DNA from: Saccharibacter sp. 17.LH.SD
Lineage (GTDB): Bacteria > Pseudomonadota > Alphaproteobacteria > Acetobacterales > Acetobacteraceae
Length of the DNA stretch: 64,000 nt
Assembly (NCBI RefSeq): GCF_009834805.1
Contig: NZ_WVHO01000012.1
Span: 124,001 to 188,000, forward strand
Direction: 5' to 3'
Each line of letters starts with the position of its first letter. Position 1 is the stretch's first letter. This document shows, one piece after another, positions 26,705 to 36,343 of the stretch. Under the pieces are notes generated by a model, which ran no database searches, was not told the DNA's origin, and saw only the letters and a program-made list of their open reading frames with translations. The translations under genes were made by a program, and so were the position numbers.

Positions 26705-28111
26705 CGAGGCGTCGTTTGCTTTGGGGGCAAATTGAGCAACGAGATCACTTAAATGGCCGGTCTCTTGTATAATGAGGCCCTTAGGTGGTTTAGGGCGTGT
26801 GTTGGCATTGCCGACATGGCGGGGGAGCACAGCGTATTGGAAACCTAATTTGCCGATTTCTTTTAAACGTTGTTCCGTTTGGGCGACTTGCCGGATTTCG
26901 CCAGAGAGGCCGACTTCCCCAAAATAAGCAGCATTCGCGGCTGTTGGCTGGCCTGTTGCTGCCGAAATAAGAGCGGCAGCTACGGCAAGGTCTGCGGCTG
27001 GCTCCGTAATTTTGAGCCCACCCGTGACATTAAGATGAACATCCATACTGCCGAGTTTGAGGCCACAGCGTGCTTCTAAAACGGCGAGAATCATGCTGAG
27101 GCGTGAGCTATCCCAACCGATAACAGCACGGCGTGCACCGCCATCTCCTGCTTTAGCCGAGAGAAGCACTTGTACTTCAAGAAGGACTGGTCGTGTTCCT
27201 TCAAGCCCTGCGAAAACGGCTGAACCAGCGATATTCCCGTGGCGTTCTGCGAGAAAGAGAGCAGATGGATTAGGAACTTCTCTTAGGCCAACATCTGTCA
27301 TGGCAAAAACGCCAATTTCATCAGTAGCGCCAAAACGATTTTTAGCAGCCCGTAAAATACGGAATTGATGGCCGCGATCGCCCTCAAAATAAAGGACGGC
27401 GTCGACCATATGTTCTAGGACGCGTGGCCCAGCAAGGGCACCCTCTTTTGTAACATGTCCAATGATGACTAAAACAAAACCGAGCGTTTTAGCGAGACGA
27501 ATAAGTTCGAAGGCGCAGTGTTTAACTTGAGAAACTGAACCTGGGGCGCTTGCCACATCTTCGTGCCACATCGTTTGAATGGAGTCGATTACGACGACGC
27601 GATGAACGCGCCGTTCTTCCAGCGTGGCGCTAATGTCAGCAACATTGATAGAGGCTGCGAGCTCTAATGCATTGACAGTGGATGGGGAGCGGTCAAGTTC
27701 AAGGCGCTGGGCGCGAAGGCGAATTTGGTCAATCGCTTCTTCCCCTGACACATACAGAACAGATTGCTGGCCGCGTGCGAGAGCACAGGTCATTTGGAGC
27801 ATCAGGGTGGATTTGCCGATTCCTGGGTCTCCTCCCACTAGAACGGCGGAACCGGGGACCAGGCCACTGCCGAGGACACGGTTTAATTCTGCCATTCCTG
27901 TATCAATACGTTCAGGTGGTTGCGCCTTTCCATCTAGGCGTGCTGTCGTCAGGCGTCCTGCTTTATTGAGAGGTGTACGACGTGGCGTGGCACTCGTCTT
28001 CTCTTCTTCTAATGTATTCCACTCGCCACAATGATCACAGCGTCCTGTCCATTTAGGGTAACGCGTATGGCAGACTCGGCAGATGAAGAAAGAAGTGGGT
28101 TTTTTGGCCAT
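26699..28111 (-). CDS. radA: DNA repair protein RadA (Sms)
   Basis: RadA is a DnaB-like helicase that promotes branch migration in recombination. The 470-residue protein starts with the zinc finger CRVCHTRYPKWTGRCDHC, followed by the Walker A GGDPGIGKST, the KNRFG motif (AKNRFGATDEIGVFAM) and a C-terminal Lon-protease-like domain with GEVGLSGEIRQV. Length is normal. It lies three bases after mlaF on the same strand, and its last six bases overlap the convergent yigZ. Confidence 0.95.
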   Translation of the reverse strand: MAKKPTSFFICRVCHTRYPKWTGRCDHCGEWNTLEEEKTSATPRRTPLNKAGRLTTARLDGKAQPPERIDTGMAELNRVLGSGLVPGSAVLVGGDPGIGKSTLMLQMTCALARGQQSVLYVSGEEAIDQIRLRAQRLELDRSPSTVNALELAASINVADISATLEERRVHRVVVIDSIQTMWHEDVASAPGSVSQVKHCAFELIRLAKTLGFVLVIIGHVTKEGALAGPRVLEHMVDAVLYFEGDRGHQFRILRAAKNRFGATDEIGVFAMTDVGLREVPNPSALFLAERHGNIAGSAVFAGLEGTRPVLLEVQVLLSAKAGDGGARRAVIGWDSSRLSMILAVLEARCGLKLGSMDVHLNVTGGLKITEPAADLAVAAALISAATGQPTAANAAYFGEVGLSGEIRQVAQTEQRLKEIGKLGFQYAVLPRHVGNANTRPKPPKGLIIQETGHLSDLVAQFAPKANDASS

Positions 28112-28114
28112 TTA

Positions 28115-28918
28115 CTATAACGTTTGTGTTTTGTTCGGTTCTGTTCTGATGGGGCCCTCACGTCGCCCATGAGTGAATTGGTCAACAATCGGGTTGCCAG
28201 ACTTCATTAAATCTGAAGCATTTCCCTGCCAAATGAGTTTGCCTTGGTAGAGCATGGCTGCGTGGTAACCAATTCGTTGTGCGGAGGCCATATCGTGCGT
28301 AATGGCGATGGCTGTGGAGCCTAAACGATTGACGCAATCAACAATAAGGCCATCAATGACAGCCCCCATAATGGGGTCTAGTCCCGTTGTGGGTTCGTCA
28401 AAGAAAAGAATGTCTGGCTGGCCAGCAATAGCACGTGCCAAGCCGACACGCTTTTGCATGCCTCCAGAAAGTTCAGATGGGCTGAGCTCTGAAACTGACG
28501 CATCAAGGCCTACTTGTGAGAGGAGGTTGATGGCTTCTTGCTTCATCTCAGAATGCACAATCGGTTGAGCTTTGGCTCGGAGCTTTGCGTGTAGACCGAA
28601 GATGATGTTGTCCAGGACGCTCATACTGTCAAACAAGGCAGCGTTTTGGAACAGCATGCCAATGCGTTCGCGAAGGTGGCGCTGGCGGTGCGCGGGCGCA
28701 CGCAGAACATCTTCTCCATCAATTTCAATGGTTCCTTCATCGGGCTCAATCAAGCCGAGGATACACCGCAGGAGGACAGACTTTCCGGTTCCAGATCCCC
28801 CAATAATGACGGTTGATGTTCCAGTTTCAACATCAAGATCAATACCATCAAGAACGACTTTAGATCCGAAAGTCTTTTTTAAACCGCGAATACGAATGCG
28901 AGGAAGTGATGCCGTCAT
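28115..28918 (-). CDS. mlaF: MlaF-like phospholipid transport ABC ATPase
   Basis: This is the ATPase of a Mla (MlaFEDB-type) lipid transporter that maintains outer-membrane asymmetry. It has Walker A GGSGTGKS, signature ELSGGMQKRVGLARAI, Walker B ILFFDEPTTGLDP and the H-loop AITHDM, with IGMLFQNAALFDSMSV around the Q-loop as in MlaF. The ATG at 28918 starts MTASLPRIRIRG; an in-frame TTG at 28930 is also possible and neither has a strong ribosome site. It follows mlaE closely and precedes radA. mlaD and mlaB are not in this cluster. Confidence 0.9.
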   Translation of the reverse strand: MTASLPRIRIRGLKKTFGSKVVLDGIDLDVETGTSTVIIGGSGTGKSVLLRCILGLIEPDEGTIEIDGEDVLRAPAHRQRHLRERIGMLFQNAALFDSMSVLDNIIFGLHAKLRAKAQPIVHSEMKQEAINLLSQVGLDASVSELSPSELSGGMQKRVGLARAIAGQPDILFFDEPTTGLDPIMGAVIDGLIVDCVNRLGSTAIAITHDMASAQRIGYHAAMLYQGKLIWQGNASDLMKSGNPIVDQFTHGRREGPIRTEPNKTQTL

Positions 28919-28941
28919 AAGGGGACTCAAGGATAAAGGGG

Positions 28942-29727
28942 TTAACTAGTAAAGAAGAGATCAGTCAGCAGGTAATCAAAGGTAAGGAGGAGAATAGAAG
29001 CACTTACAACAGTTGCTGTAGCCGCAGCCCCCACGCCCTCTGCGCCTCCCTTACTATGATATCCGTGGTAACATCCCAACAAAGCGATAAGAAAACCAAA
29101 TATAGCGGCTTTGACGAGCCCGACAACGACATCCATAGTATGTAGTGAGGCAATGGTGGCGTTCATATAAGCGGCTGGACTGAATTTCAGCTTTTCAACA
29201 GCAACGGTGAATCCGCCAAAAACACCCAGAATATCGGCAATAGCGACCAAGATAGGTAGCGCTACAGTGGCTGCGAGTAGCCGCGGAGTAACCAAATATT
29301 TCATTGGATCTGTTGAAAGAGTGCTTAACGCATCAATTTGGTTTGTGACGCGCATTGTGCCGATTTGTGCGGATAAAGAAGCACCGACACGCCCTGCCAC
29401 CATAAGTCCAGCAAGCACGGGGCCGAGTTCTCGTGTAACGGCGATAACGACAATCCCTGCAATAGCATTTTGGGCGTGATAGTGACTGACGCCAGTGTAG
29501 GATTGAAGAGCAATAACTGCCCCTGAGAAAATAGCCGTTAATGCCACGACGGGGAGTGAGAGAAAACCGACTTCAATAAGGGTTCGTATGAACACGCCAG
29601 CATAGAAGGGTGGCCGCACTAAGCCAGAGAGGGCTTTAAGGCCAAAAAGGGTTATTGCTCCTGCCTGCCGCAGCATAGAGAGAACATTTCGTCCAAGAGC
29701 AATGAAAGGTGTTAAAAGAATAGTCAC
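28942..29727 (-). CDS. mlaE: MlaE-like permease of phospholipid ABC transporter
   Basis: The 261-residue protein has about five membrane helices and the MlaE/TrigD permease landmarks YAGVFIRTLIEVGFLSLPVV, VTRELGPVLAGLMVAGRVGAS and MRVTNQIDALSTLSTDPMKYL (read in consecutive segments). It would form the membrane dimer that works with MlaF. In this cluster only E and F are adjacent; the MlaD substrate-binding subunit must lie elsewhere. The neighbouring secreted protein 50 bases upstream is on the same strand. Confidence 0.92.
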   Translation of the reverse strand: MTILLTPFIALGRNVLSMLRQAGAITLFGLKALSGLVRPPFYAGVFIRTLIEVGFLSLPVVALTAIFSGAVIALQSYTGVSHYHAQNAIAGIVVIAVTRELGPVLAGLMVAGRVGASLSAQIGTMRVTNQIDALSTLSTDPMKYLVTPRLLAATVALPILVAIADILGVFGGFTVAVEKLKFSPAAYMNATIASLHTMDVVVGLVKAAIFGFLIALLGCYHGYHSKGGAEGVGAAATATVVSASILLLTFDYLLTDLFFTS

Positions 29728-29777
29728 TTGGCAGCCCTACCGTGCTTTATGGGACAACGTCAAAAGAATCATAATGC

Positions 29778-30806
29778 TTAACCGTGTTGTGGTTGAGATG
29801 GAGTCTTAGGAATGACTTGTGCGGGGGCGGTATACGGGGGTGTTTTATCCGTATGTGGCGGCACAGCTATGTGTGTTTCAGCTGTTGGTTTAGGTGTCAC
29901 GGGCTGTGGTGGCGTTGTGGGGGGAGCCGGAAGAGACGGGCTGCTGAGCCCTTGGGCAGAACCGTCCGTTCCATTTGTTGCTGCTATTGGGGCTGGTGCT
30001 GTGGGGGCTGGCGCAGGTGCTGGCGGCGCCATTTGATGGATTTGGCCGCTTCCAGAGCGATTAAGGGGGCCAGATACCTGGCCTAATGTTAATATGGCAT
30101 TGTCGTTGGTGGAGACGTTTGCAGCGCCTGTATGCACTAAAACATGTGCAATGGCTTGGTTGGCAACAGATAGGTTGAGGTTATCAATTTGGCCTTGAGC
30201 AATGGTTAGCTGGCTATTGCCGGTCAGTTGCCCAGAAAAAGCAGAGAGAAATGCTTGGTCTATGATGAGCTGTGATTGATCTTTAGCAACGATTTGAGCA
30301 GCACGATCAAGCTGATGAATGTGGACGACAGATGAGCCACTCATCGAGAGGTCTAAAGATTGGATATGTTCTAGATGCAGGGATGCATCTGTGAGGCTTG
30401 TGTCTAATGTAGATAATGTCCCTGTGATGGTAATAGTCGCATGTGGGCTATCATGGAGGGTTAGCGCTGTGCCTGGTGAGAGACGTAATGACAAATGATG
30501 TGTAGAGAGGCATCCGTGCAGCGCAATATGAAGCTGGTTTTCGGCACCATCTTTGATGTTTTGGATATCCGGGGCGCTGCCTGAATTCTCGTCTATAATG
30601 ACGCCTGTTTTTAAATTTTGATCGACCTTGATAAGGGTTTGAGCGCATGGAACGCTTAAGTCGAGATCATCCCCTGGTAGGACAGTATGGTGGGGTGCTG
30701 GAGCAGCATACGCGCTCACTGCGTAAGAAAAGCCTGAGAGTATAATCCCTAACACGCTTCCATGTTTCAGATAAGGGAAGGTGGACAGAATATGACGCTT
30801 CTTCAC
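29778..30806 (-). CDS. Secreted repeat protein (GIN/DUF2807-like) with proline-rich tail
   Basis: The 342-residue protein has a signal peptide (basic MKKRH, hydrophobic core, AYA-A cleavage near residue 35). Residues 40-265 alternate short beta-strand segments such as LDLSMSGSSVVHI, LTGNSQLTIAQG and AANVSTNDNAILTL, a pattern like the solenoid of DUF2807/head-GIN domains. The last 75 residues are Pro/Ala/Thr-rich (PAPAPAPTAPAP and similar), probably disordered. Start is a GTG preceded by GGGAG. No function is known; a periplasmic or surface location is likely. Assignment to DUF2807 is by pattern only. Confidence 0.72.
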   Translation of the reverse strand: MKKRHILSTFPYLKHGSVLGIILSGFSYAVSAYAAPAPHHTVLPGDDLDLSVPCAQTLIKVDQNLKTGVIIDENSGSAPDIQNIKDGAENQLHIALHGCLSTHHLSLRLSPGTALTLHDSPHATITITGTLSTLDTSLTDASLHLEHIQSLDLSMSGSSVVHIHQLDRAAQIVAKDQSQLIIDQAFLSAFSGQLTGNSQLTIAQGQIDNLNLSVANQAIAHVLVHTGAANVSTNDNAILTLGQVSGPLNRSGSGQIHQMAPPAPAPAPTAPAPIAATNGTDGSAQGLSSPSLPAPPTTPPQPVTPKPTAETHIAVPPHTDKTPPYTAPAQVIPKTPSQPQHG

Positions 30807-31093
30807 GCATGAACTCCCGGTTAGTAGAATAAAGGGGAGGCCGCTTTCACATAGGCTTCCCTGTCGGCCAAGGATTTTCGAGTAAGACCTTCCTTATATG
30901 AGGTCTTGGAGTTGGATGATAGCCTGCCGACATGATCATTTCTTTGTCTAGATGTTATGGCCCATTATGAGACAGAAAAAGGAAAATGAATATAATAGAC
31001 TATATAAAATAGTTAATTAATTGATAATAGCATTGAACTCTGATGAATGTAGGGGTAGGTCTGTAGCCCAATAAGTGAAAGAAGCGAGGAATT

Positions 31094-31828
31094 ATGGCGC
31101 TTTCAGAGGAAGAAATAACCACTCTCTCGCACATTGCGGATGAAGCAGAGCGTGCTGAAAATGAAGAAAAAAGGGTAGCACTCCTTCTTTCACGGCTTTT
31201 CCCTCATTTTAGAGGGCGTGTTGCCGTTATTTCTTCTTTTGGAGCGGAATCGGCTGTTCTTCTCGCGCAGGTGGCGGAACATGATAAGTATGTCCCTGTC
31301 TTTTTTCTTGATACGCAGCGTCATTTTCCAGAGACATTAGCCTATCGTGAAGAACTGACGCGGTTTCTTGATTTGCAGGATGTCCGCATCTTGGCACCTA
31401 ATGCCCAAGCCTTGAAAGATCGCGACCCTCAGGACCAATTGGCTGGGTTTGATCCTGATGCTTGTTGTGCTTTGCGAAAAGTGGAACCACTGGACGCAGA
31501 GTGGCCGTCATTCGATATTTGGATTACGGGGCGGAAACGTTCACAAGCGGCAACACGGGCGGCTTTGCCTATTGTAGAGCCGCAGGGTGATGGTCATGTG
31601 AAACTTAATCCTTTGGCGGGTTGGACGCATGAACAGATCACAACATTCATGAAAAAGTACCATTTGCCTCCGCATCCTTTAGTGTCGCAAGGTTACCTAT
31701 CCATTGGATGCGCTCCTTGCACGCGTCCTGTTGGTTCAGGTGAAGATAGCCGGGCTGGGCGCTGGGCTGGAAAAATGAAGACAGAATGTGGAATTCATCG
31801 ACCTGTTACTTCTTCAGCATCACGCTGA
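31094..31828 (+). CDS. cysH: Assimilatory adenylyl-sulfate reductase (CysH family)
   Basis: The 244-residue protein has the PP-loop-type SSFGAESAVLL, ITGRKRSQAATR and the C-terminal catalytic ECGIH with Cys232. The extra Cys pairs CC (124-125) and CAPC (206-209) bind a 4Fe-4S cluster and mark the enzyme as using APS rather than PAPS. Yet an APS kinase domain is present downstream in CysNC, so the true substrate preference is worth testing. GAGGA precedes the ATG. It heads the cysH-cysD-cysNC operon. Confidence 0.93.
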   Translation: MALSEEEITTLSHIADEAERAENEEKRVALLLSRLFPHFRGRVAVISSFGAESAVLLAQVAEHDKYVPVFFLDTQRHFPETLAYREELTRFLDLQDVRILAPNAQALKDRDPQDQLAGFDPDACCALRKVEPLDAEWPSFDIWITGRKRSQAATRAALPIVEPQGDGHVKLNPLAGWTHEQITTFMKKYHLPPHPLVSQGYLSIGCAPCTRPVGSGEDSRAGRWAGKMKTECGIHRPVTSSASR

Positions 31829-31860
31829 GTGGTGAGAGATAAGCTAGGAAAGGGCGGTAT

Positions 31861-32679
31861 ATGACCCTCGAACAACCGCGTATTATGGATGGTTTGGACC
31901 AGTTAGAAGCCCAGAGCATTTTTATCCTGCGCGAAGCCTATCGTAAGTTAAAACCAATGGCGTTGTTATGGTCACTTGGCAAAGACAGTAACGTTATGGT
32001 GTGGCTCGCGCGGAAAGCCTTCATGGGTCATATCCCTTTTCCAGTGATGCATGTTGATACGGAGAAAAAATTCCCGGAGATGTATGCGTTTCGGGACGAG
32101 TATGTCCGTAAGTGGAATCTCGATCTTTTGCTAGGTTATTGCCCACCAGTTGAAGAAATGGATCCTTCTTTGCCGCCAGCCGCACGGTCTGCAGCGCGGA
32201 AAACGGCAGGTCTAGCCGCGTTGATTGAACGTGAAAAATTGCGTGGTGTTGTCGCGGGAATTCGCCGTGATGAGCAGGCAACGCGTGCCAAAGAGCGTGT
32301 TTTTAGCCCACGAGGTGCCGGGCATCGTTGGGATGTAAGAAATCAGCCCCCAGAATTTTGGGATCAATATGCAACTCCTCATGAAGAGGGAATGCATGTG
32401 CGTGTTCACCCGCTGCTGTCATGGCGAGAGATTGATATTTGGCGCTATATAGAGCGTGAGAATATCCCATTGGTTGATTTGTATTTTGCCAAAAATGGTA
32501 AACGGTACCGTTCTCTTGGTGATCAAGATATTACAAATCCAATAGAGAGTAATGCATCGACAGTCGCTGAAGTGATTGCCGAGCTGGAGAATAGCCGCAC
32601 ATCAGAGCGTGCTGGGCGCGCCATGGATCATGAGTCGGAAGATGCCTTCGAACGTCTTCGTGTAGCTGGATATCTCTAA
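31861..32679 (+). CDS. cysD: Sulfate adenylyltransferase small subunit
   Basis: CysD activates sulfate with ATP to APS in complex with the GTPase CysN. The 272-residue protein contains the pyrophosphatase loop LLWSLGKDSNVMVWLARKA, GIRRDEQATRAKERVFS and a C-terminal KRYRSLGDQDITNPIES. Length is close to the usual 300. It lies 33 bases after cysH and 16 before cysNC. Confidence 0.94.
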   Translation: MTLEQPRIMDGLDQLEAQSIFILREAYRKLKPMALLWSLGKDSNVMVWLARKAFMGHIPFPVMHVDTEKKFPEMYAFRDEYVRKWNLDLLLGYCPPVEEMDPSLPPAARSAARKTAGLAALIEREKLRGVVAGIRRDEQATRAKERVFSPRGAGHRWDVRNQPPEFWDQYATPHEEGMHVRVHPLLSWREIDIWRYIERENIPLVDLYFAKNGKRYRSLGDQDITNPIESNASTVAEVIAELENSRTSERAGRAMDHESEDAFERLRVAGYL

Positions 32680-32694
32680 GGAGCGGAGACAAGA

Positions 32695-34584
32695 ATGACA
32701 GAGACGTCTTTTAAAGAATCACGAGAATCTGTTCCTACACATGCGGTGAGTACGCCAATCGTTATTGTCGGTCATGTTGATCATGGAAAATCGACACTGA
32801 TTGGGCGACTCTTATATGATACGGACAGCTTGCCGGATGGTCGTTTAGCCCAAATTGTTGAGGGCAGCCGCAAGCGTGGTTTAAGCGTGGAATGGAGCTT
32901 TTTGCTTGATTCCTTGCAGATTGAACGCGATCAGGGCGTAACCGTAGATTCTACACGCATTCCGTTTCACGTTGGGGATCGGGATTATGTGATTGTGGAC
33001 GCTCCAGGGCACAGGCAGTTTTTGCGTAATATGATCACTGGTGCCGCGGATGCGGAAGCCGCGGTGTTGGTGGTTGATGCGGTAGAAGGTGTGCGAGAGC
33101 AGACGCGTCGTCATGCGATGTTGCTGCGCTTAATCGGTATCCGTCATGTGATCGTTTTGATCAACAAAGCCGATATGTTGGATTTCGCTCAGGATAAATT
33201 AGAGCGAACTGAGGCCGATGTAAGGAATCTTCTAGGACTTCTTGAGATTAACGTCAGTGAGGTTATTCCTGCATCCGCACGTGATGGGGATAATATTGCA
33301 ACACGTTCTGAGCGGGCGGAGTGGTATAAAGGGCCAACGTTGTTGGAAGCTTTGGCTAATATTCCAGCCCCTCCATCGCGCGCTAATTTAGCGTTTCGTA
33401 TGCCAGTGCAGGATGTGTATCGCTTTGAGGGGATACGTTATGTTGCAGGCAGGATTGAACGCGGGACGGTAAGGGAAGGTGATCGATTAGAAATTGGTGG
33501 CCAAGGGCAAGAAGCTACGGTGGCTGAGATTTGCCGGTGGCATGCTGAGCATCGTGGCGTTGCTGGTCCGGGTGAATCTATTGCGCTTCGTTTAGAGCCT
33601 GACCTGGTTCCTGACCGTGGAGATTTGCTGTTTCCTGCTCAGGATAAGGCCTTAGCGCCGATCCGCTCTGCGCGTGTGAAGACACGCTTATTTTGGTTGC
33701 GTGGGGAAGCGTTGCATGTAGGCGAGAGCTTCCGTTTACGGCTTGCAACGGCTGAGTACGATGTCACAGTCGTTTCTATTGATGCTGTAGTGGATCTTGA
33801 TGATCTCAGTATGAGTCCTGGTGATGAAGTTCCGCCAGATGGGTTTGCAGAAGTCACGTTGGCGGCTTCTCGCATGATATTGTTTGACCCATTCATACCC
33901 GGAATGCCTGATGGACGAGGCGTGCTGGTTGATCGCTTCCAGAATATTGTGGGGGGCGCGCCATTGTTGGAAGCAGCTGAGGTGCCTTCTGGGGAGCATG
34001 CGATCCATCCAACAATAAGTCGTGTTTCGGGAAATAGTCGTGCGGCGTTACATGGTCATGAGAGTGCTGTTTTCTGGATGACAGGGCTTCCAGGGTCTGG
34101 AAAGAGCACAATTGCTCGTGGGGTTGAAGAACGTCTTATTGCGGATGGCTATGCTGTAACCGTTCTAGACGGGGATACCTTGCGGTCTGGTTTATGCCAG
34201 GATCTTGGTTTCTCTCCAGAAGATCGCCGAGAGAATATTCGTCGTGCCGCGCATGTGGCTAAAATCCTTTCAGAAAGTGGGCAAATCGTTCTGGTGGCTT
34301 TGGTTTCTCCATTACGAGAAGACCGAAAACTTGCCCGTCACATTATTGGCGCAGGGTGGCGAGAGGTTTTTGTTGATACCGCATTGTCAACATGTGAGGC
34401 ACGGGATCCCAAAGGCCTTTATGCGAAAGCGCGTGAAGGGAAGATTCCTGACTTTACAGGGGTAAGTGCGCCTTATGAGGCCCCTGAGCGTGCAGATGTT
34501 GTTTTGCCTGCGGAAGGGAATGAAACCTCCTGCATCGAGCAGCTGACAGGTGCTATTCTTACCGCTGTTAAGCGACCGTCATAA
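32695..34584 (+). CDS. cysNC: Bifunctional CysN/CysC: sulfate adenylyltransferase GTPase and APS kinase
   Basis: Residues about 15-425 are the CysN GTPase, with G1 [10 protein letters not shown]3 DAPGHRQF, G4 NKADM and the EF-Tu-like beta-barrels. Residues about 450-629 are APS kinase, with P-loop [27 protein letters not shown] and [12 protein letters not shown]. The two halves perform consecutive steps, APS then PAPS. The 629-residue fusion is normal in alphaproteobacteria. A hairpin terminator follows the stop. Confidence 0.94.
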   Translation: MTETSFKESRESVPTHAVSTPIVIVGHVDHGKSTLIGRLLYDTDSLPDGRLAQIVEGSRKRGLSVEWSFLLDSLQIERDQGVTVDSTRIPFHVGDRDYVIVDAPGHRQFLRNMITGAADAEAAVLVVDAVEGVREQTRRHAMLLRLIGIRHVIVLINKADMLDFAQDKLERTEADVRNLLGLLEINVSEVIPASARDGDNIATRSERAEWYKGPTLLEALANIPAPPSRANLAFRMPVQDVYRFEGIRYVAGRIERGTVREGDRLEIGGQGQEATVAEICRWHAEHRGVAGPGESIALRLEPDLVPDRGDLLFPAQDKALAPIRSARVKTRLFWLRGEALHVGESFRLRLATAEYDVTVVSIDAVVDLDDLSMSPGDEVPPDGFAEVTLAASRMILFDPFIPGMPDGRGVLVDRFQNIVGGAPLLEAAEVPSGEHAIHPTISRVSGNSRAALHGHESAVFWMTGLPGSGKSTIARGVEERLIADGYAVTVLDGDTLRSGLCQDLGFSPEDRRENIRRAAHVAKILSESGQIVLVALVSPLREDRKLARHIIGAGWREVFVDTALSTCEARDPKGLYAKAREGKIPDFTGVSAPYEAPERADVVLPAEGNETSCIEQLTGAILTAVKRPS

Positions 34585-34612
34585 GATTATTTCCTAAGTA
34601 GAGGATAATAAA

Positions 34613-34645
34613 AGAGCTCCTTCAAAGGGGCTCTTTTTGTTTTTA
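34613..34645. terminator. Bidirectional terminator between cysNC and ugd
   Basis: AGAGCTCC at 34613-34620 pairs with GGGGCTCT at 34627-34634 (one mismatch), followed by TTTTTG. It ends the cys operon; the convergent ugd gene stops within it. Confidence 0.7.
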
Positions 34646-35974
34646 GGGAGAGGACGCACCGAGTTGTTGATACGTAAAACCGGCTTGGAGTAATGCGTCA
34701 GCCACCCAGAGGTTACGATAATCAAGGATAAGACGGCCACGCATATGTTTTTGTAACAAGAGGGGAGAGAGCTCTTTAAATTCTGGCCATTCTGTCAAGA
34801 TAAGGAGCATATCAGCGCTATGGAGAGCGTCGAGTGCATTTTGGGCGTAGAAAAGACCGGCGGGTAAAAGAGAACGAGCTTGTTCCATTCCGTGCGGGTC
34901 AAAGACACGTAATGTGGCGCCTGCCTCGTGAAGAATAGGTAGAATCGTTAAAGAGGGTGCTTCACGCATATCGTCTGTATTGGCTTTAAAGGTTAAGCCA
35001 AGCACAGCAATTGTCGTTGTATTGATATGATTGCCGATGAGAGTGAGAATGCGTTCAGCAAGGCGTCGTTTACGGGCATCGTTAATAGCAATGGTGGTTT
35101 CAATAAGTTGTATTGGCGTGCCAGCTTTGCGAGCCGAGGTGGCGAGTGCTCGCGTGTCTTTGGGAAAACACGACCCTCCGTAACCTGGGCCTGGTGTTAG
35201 GAAGTCAGAACTGATGCGGGGGTCTAACCCAATTCCTCGTGTCACGTCATCTATATGGGCCCCTGTTGCTTCACATAAATCTGCCATTTCATTTGCGAAT
35301 GTGACTTTCATGGCGAGAAAAGCATTAGCTGCATATTTAGTGAGTTCTGCGCTTTCTAACCCCATAAAAACAAGACGGTTTTGTGCTGTGATTAAGGGAG
35401 CGTAAAGTGTGCTGAGGAGAGTGCGAGCAGATTTTCCTTGATCTGAGCTTTGTTGGTCGAGGCCGATAATAATACGATCTGGATTCATAAAATCCGTAAT
35501 TGCATTCCCTTCCCGTAAAAATTCGGGATTAGAAGCAATGTGAAAACGAAGATCTGGACGCGTTGTTGTGAGAATACGGGCAACTTCACGTCCAGTCCCG
35601 ACAGGAACGGTCGATTTTGTAACGACGAGAAGATCATGTGGGGCAAGGTGAGCGATATCGTGCGCTGCGGCATAAACGTAACTGAGGTCAGCATGGCCGC
35701 CTCCGCGCCGCGTGGGGGTACCGACAGCAATAAAAACAACTTCGCTTTTAATAAGAGCATCATGCAGATTATCAGTAAAATAAAGGGTTTGTTGTTTTAG
35801 CCCTTGTCTGAAAAGAGTGTTGAGACCGGGCTCATAGATAGGAACGTGTCCATGTCGGAGATGCGCTAGGCGAGTCGGGTCGCGTTCTACGATTGTAACG
35901 GAAGCACCTATAGCGGCTAAGCAAGCGCCAGAGACGAGCCCGACATATCCACCGCCAATCATGGTAATATTCAT
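34643..35974 (-). CDS. ugd: UDP-glucose 6-dehydrogenase
   Basis: Ugd oxidises UDP-glucose to UDP-glucuronate, used in surface polysaccharides. The 443-residue protein starts with the NAD fold MIGGGYVGLVSGACLA, contains SNPEFLREGNAI, the catalytic Cys segment PGYGGSCFPKDTRAL and AVLGLTFKANTDDMREAPS. It is convergent with cysNC; the 370 bases upstream are AT-rich and probably contain its promoter and that of a FemAB-like gene. The glycosyltransferases of this window may use the product. Confidence 0.95.
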   Translation of the reverse strand: MNITMIGGGYVGLVSGACLAAIGASVTIVERDPTRLAHLRHGHVPIYEPGLNTLFRQGLKQQTLYFTDNLHDALIKSEVVFIAVGTPTRRGGGHADLSYVYAAAHDIAHLAPHDLLVVTKSTVPVGTGREVARILTTTRPDLRFHIASNPEFLREGNAITDFMNPDRIIIGLDQQSSDQGKSARTLLSTLYAPLITAQNRLVFMGLESAELTKYAANAFLAMKVTFANEMADLCEATGAHIDDVTRGIGLDPRISSDFLTPGPGYGGSCFPKDTRALATSARKAGTPIQLIETTIAINDARKRRLAERILTLIGNHINTTTIAVLGLTFKANTDDMREAPSLTILPILHEAGATLRVFDPHGMEQARSLLPAGLFYAQNALDALHSADMLLILTEWPEFKELSPLLLQKHMRGRLILDYRNLWVADALLQAGFTYQQLGASSP

Positions 35975-36343
35975 GATATTCCTTTATGACATCACATGTT
36001 TTTCTTTTTGACGATGATGGAAGAAGATTTTCAAGAGAAAAGCATCATAAAATTTGGAATATAGTGATGCATTGTTGAGAAATTATATTGCTATAAAATT
36101 TTCATTGAGTGTGGAAATCAATTTTCATAATAAACTCTATTTCAAATAGCATTTATTATAAAATAATGTGAAATCTATTATAAATGATATATATTGTTAG
36201 CATAATTTATGCATCCCATTTTACTATTAATTTGACAAAATTGACATTTTGTGTGTTTAAATGCGGATTATTAATATATATTAACATATATAATCTCGCC
36301 GTTTGGGGTTGGGTATGGATCGTGCTAATTTCAGGATACGGTA
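35975..36343. other. AT-rich divergent intergenic region
   Basis: 370 bases, much more AT-rich than the flanks, separate ugd and the FemAB-like gene. It must hold both promoters, but no clear hexamer pair, hairpin or RNA gene stands out. A short open frame at 36184-36366 is not supported. Confidence 0.35.

Noticed and set aside
29813-30036. Open plus-strand frames opposite the proline-rich tail
   Set aside because: They are the antisense of a GC-skewed PAPA-coding repeat and show only Gly/Ala/Cys/Trp-rich composition.
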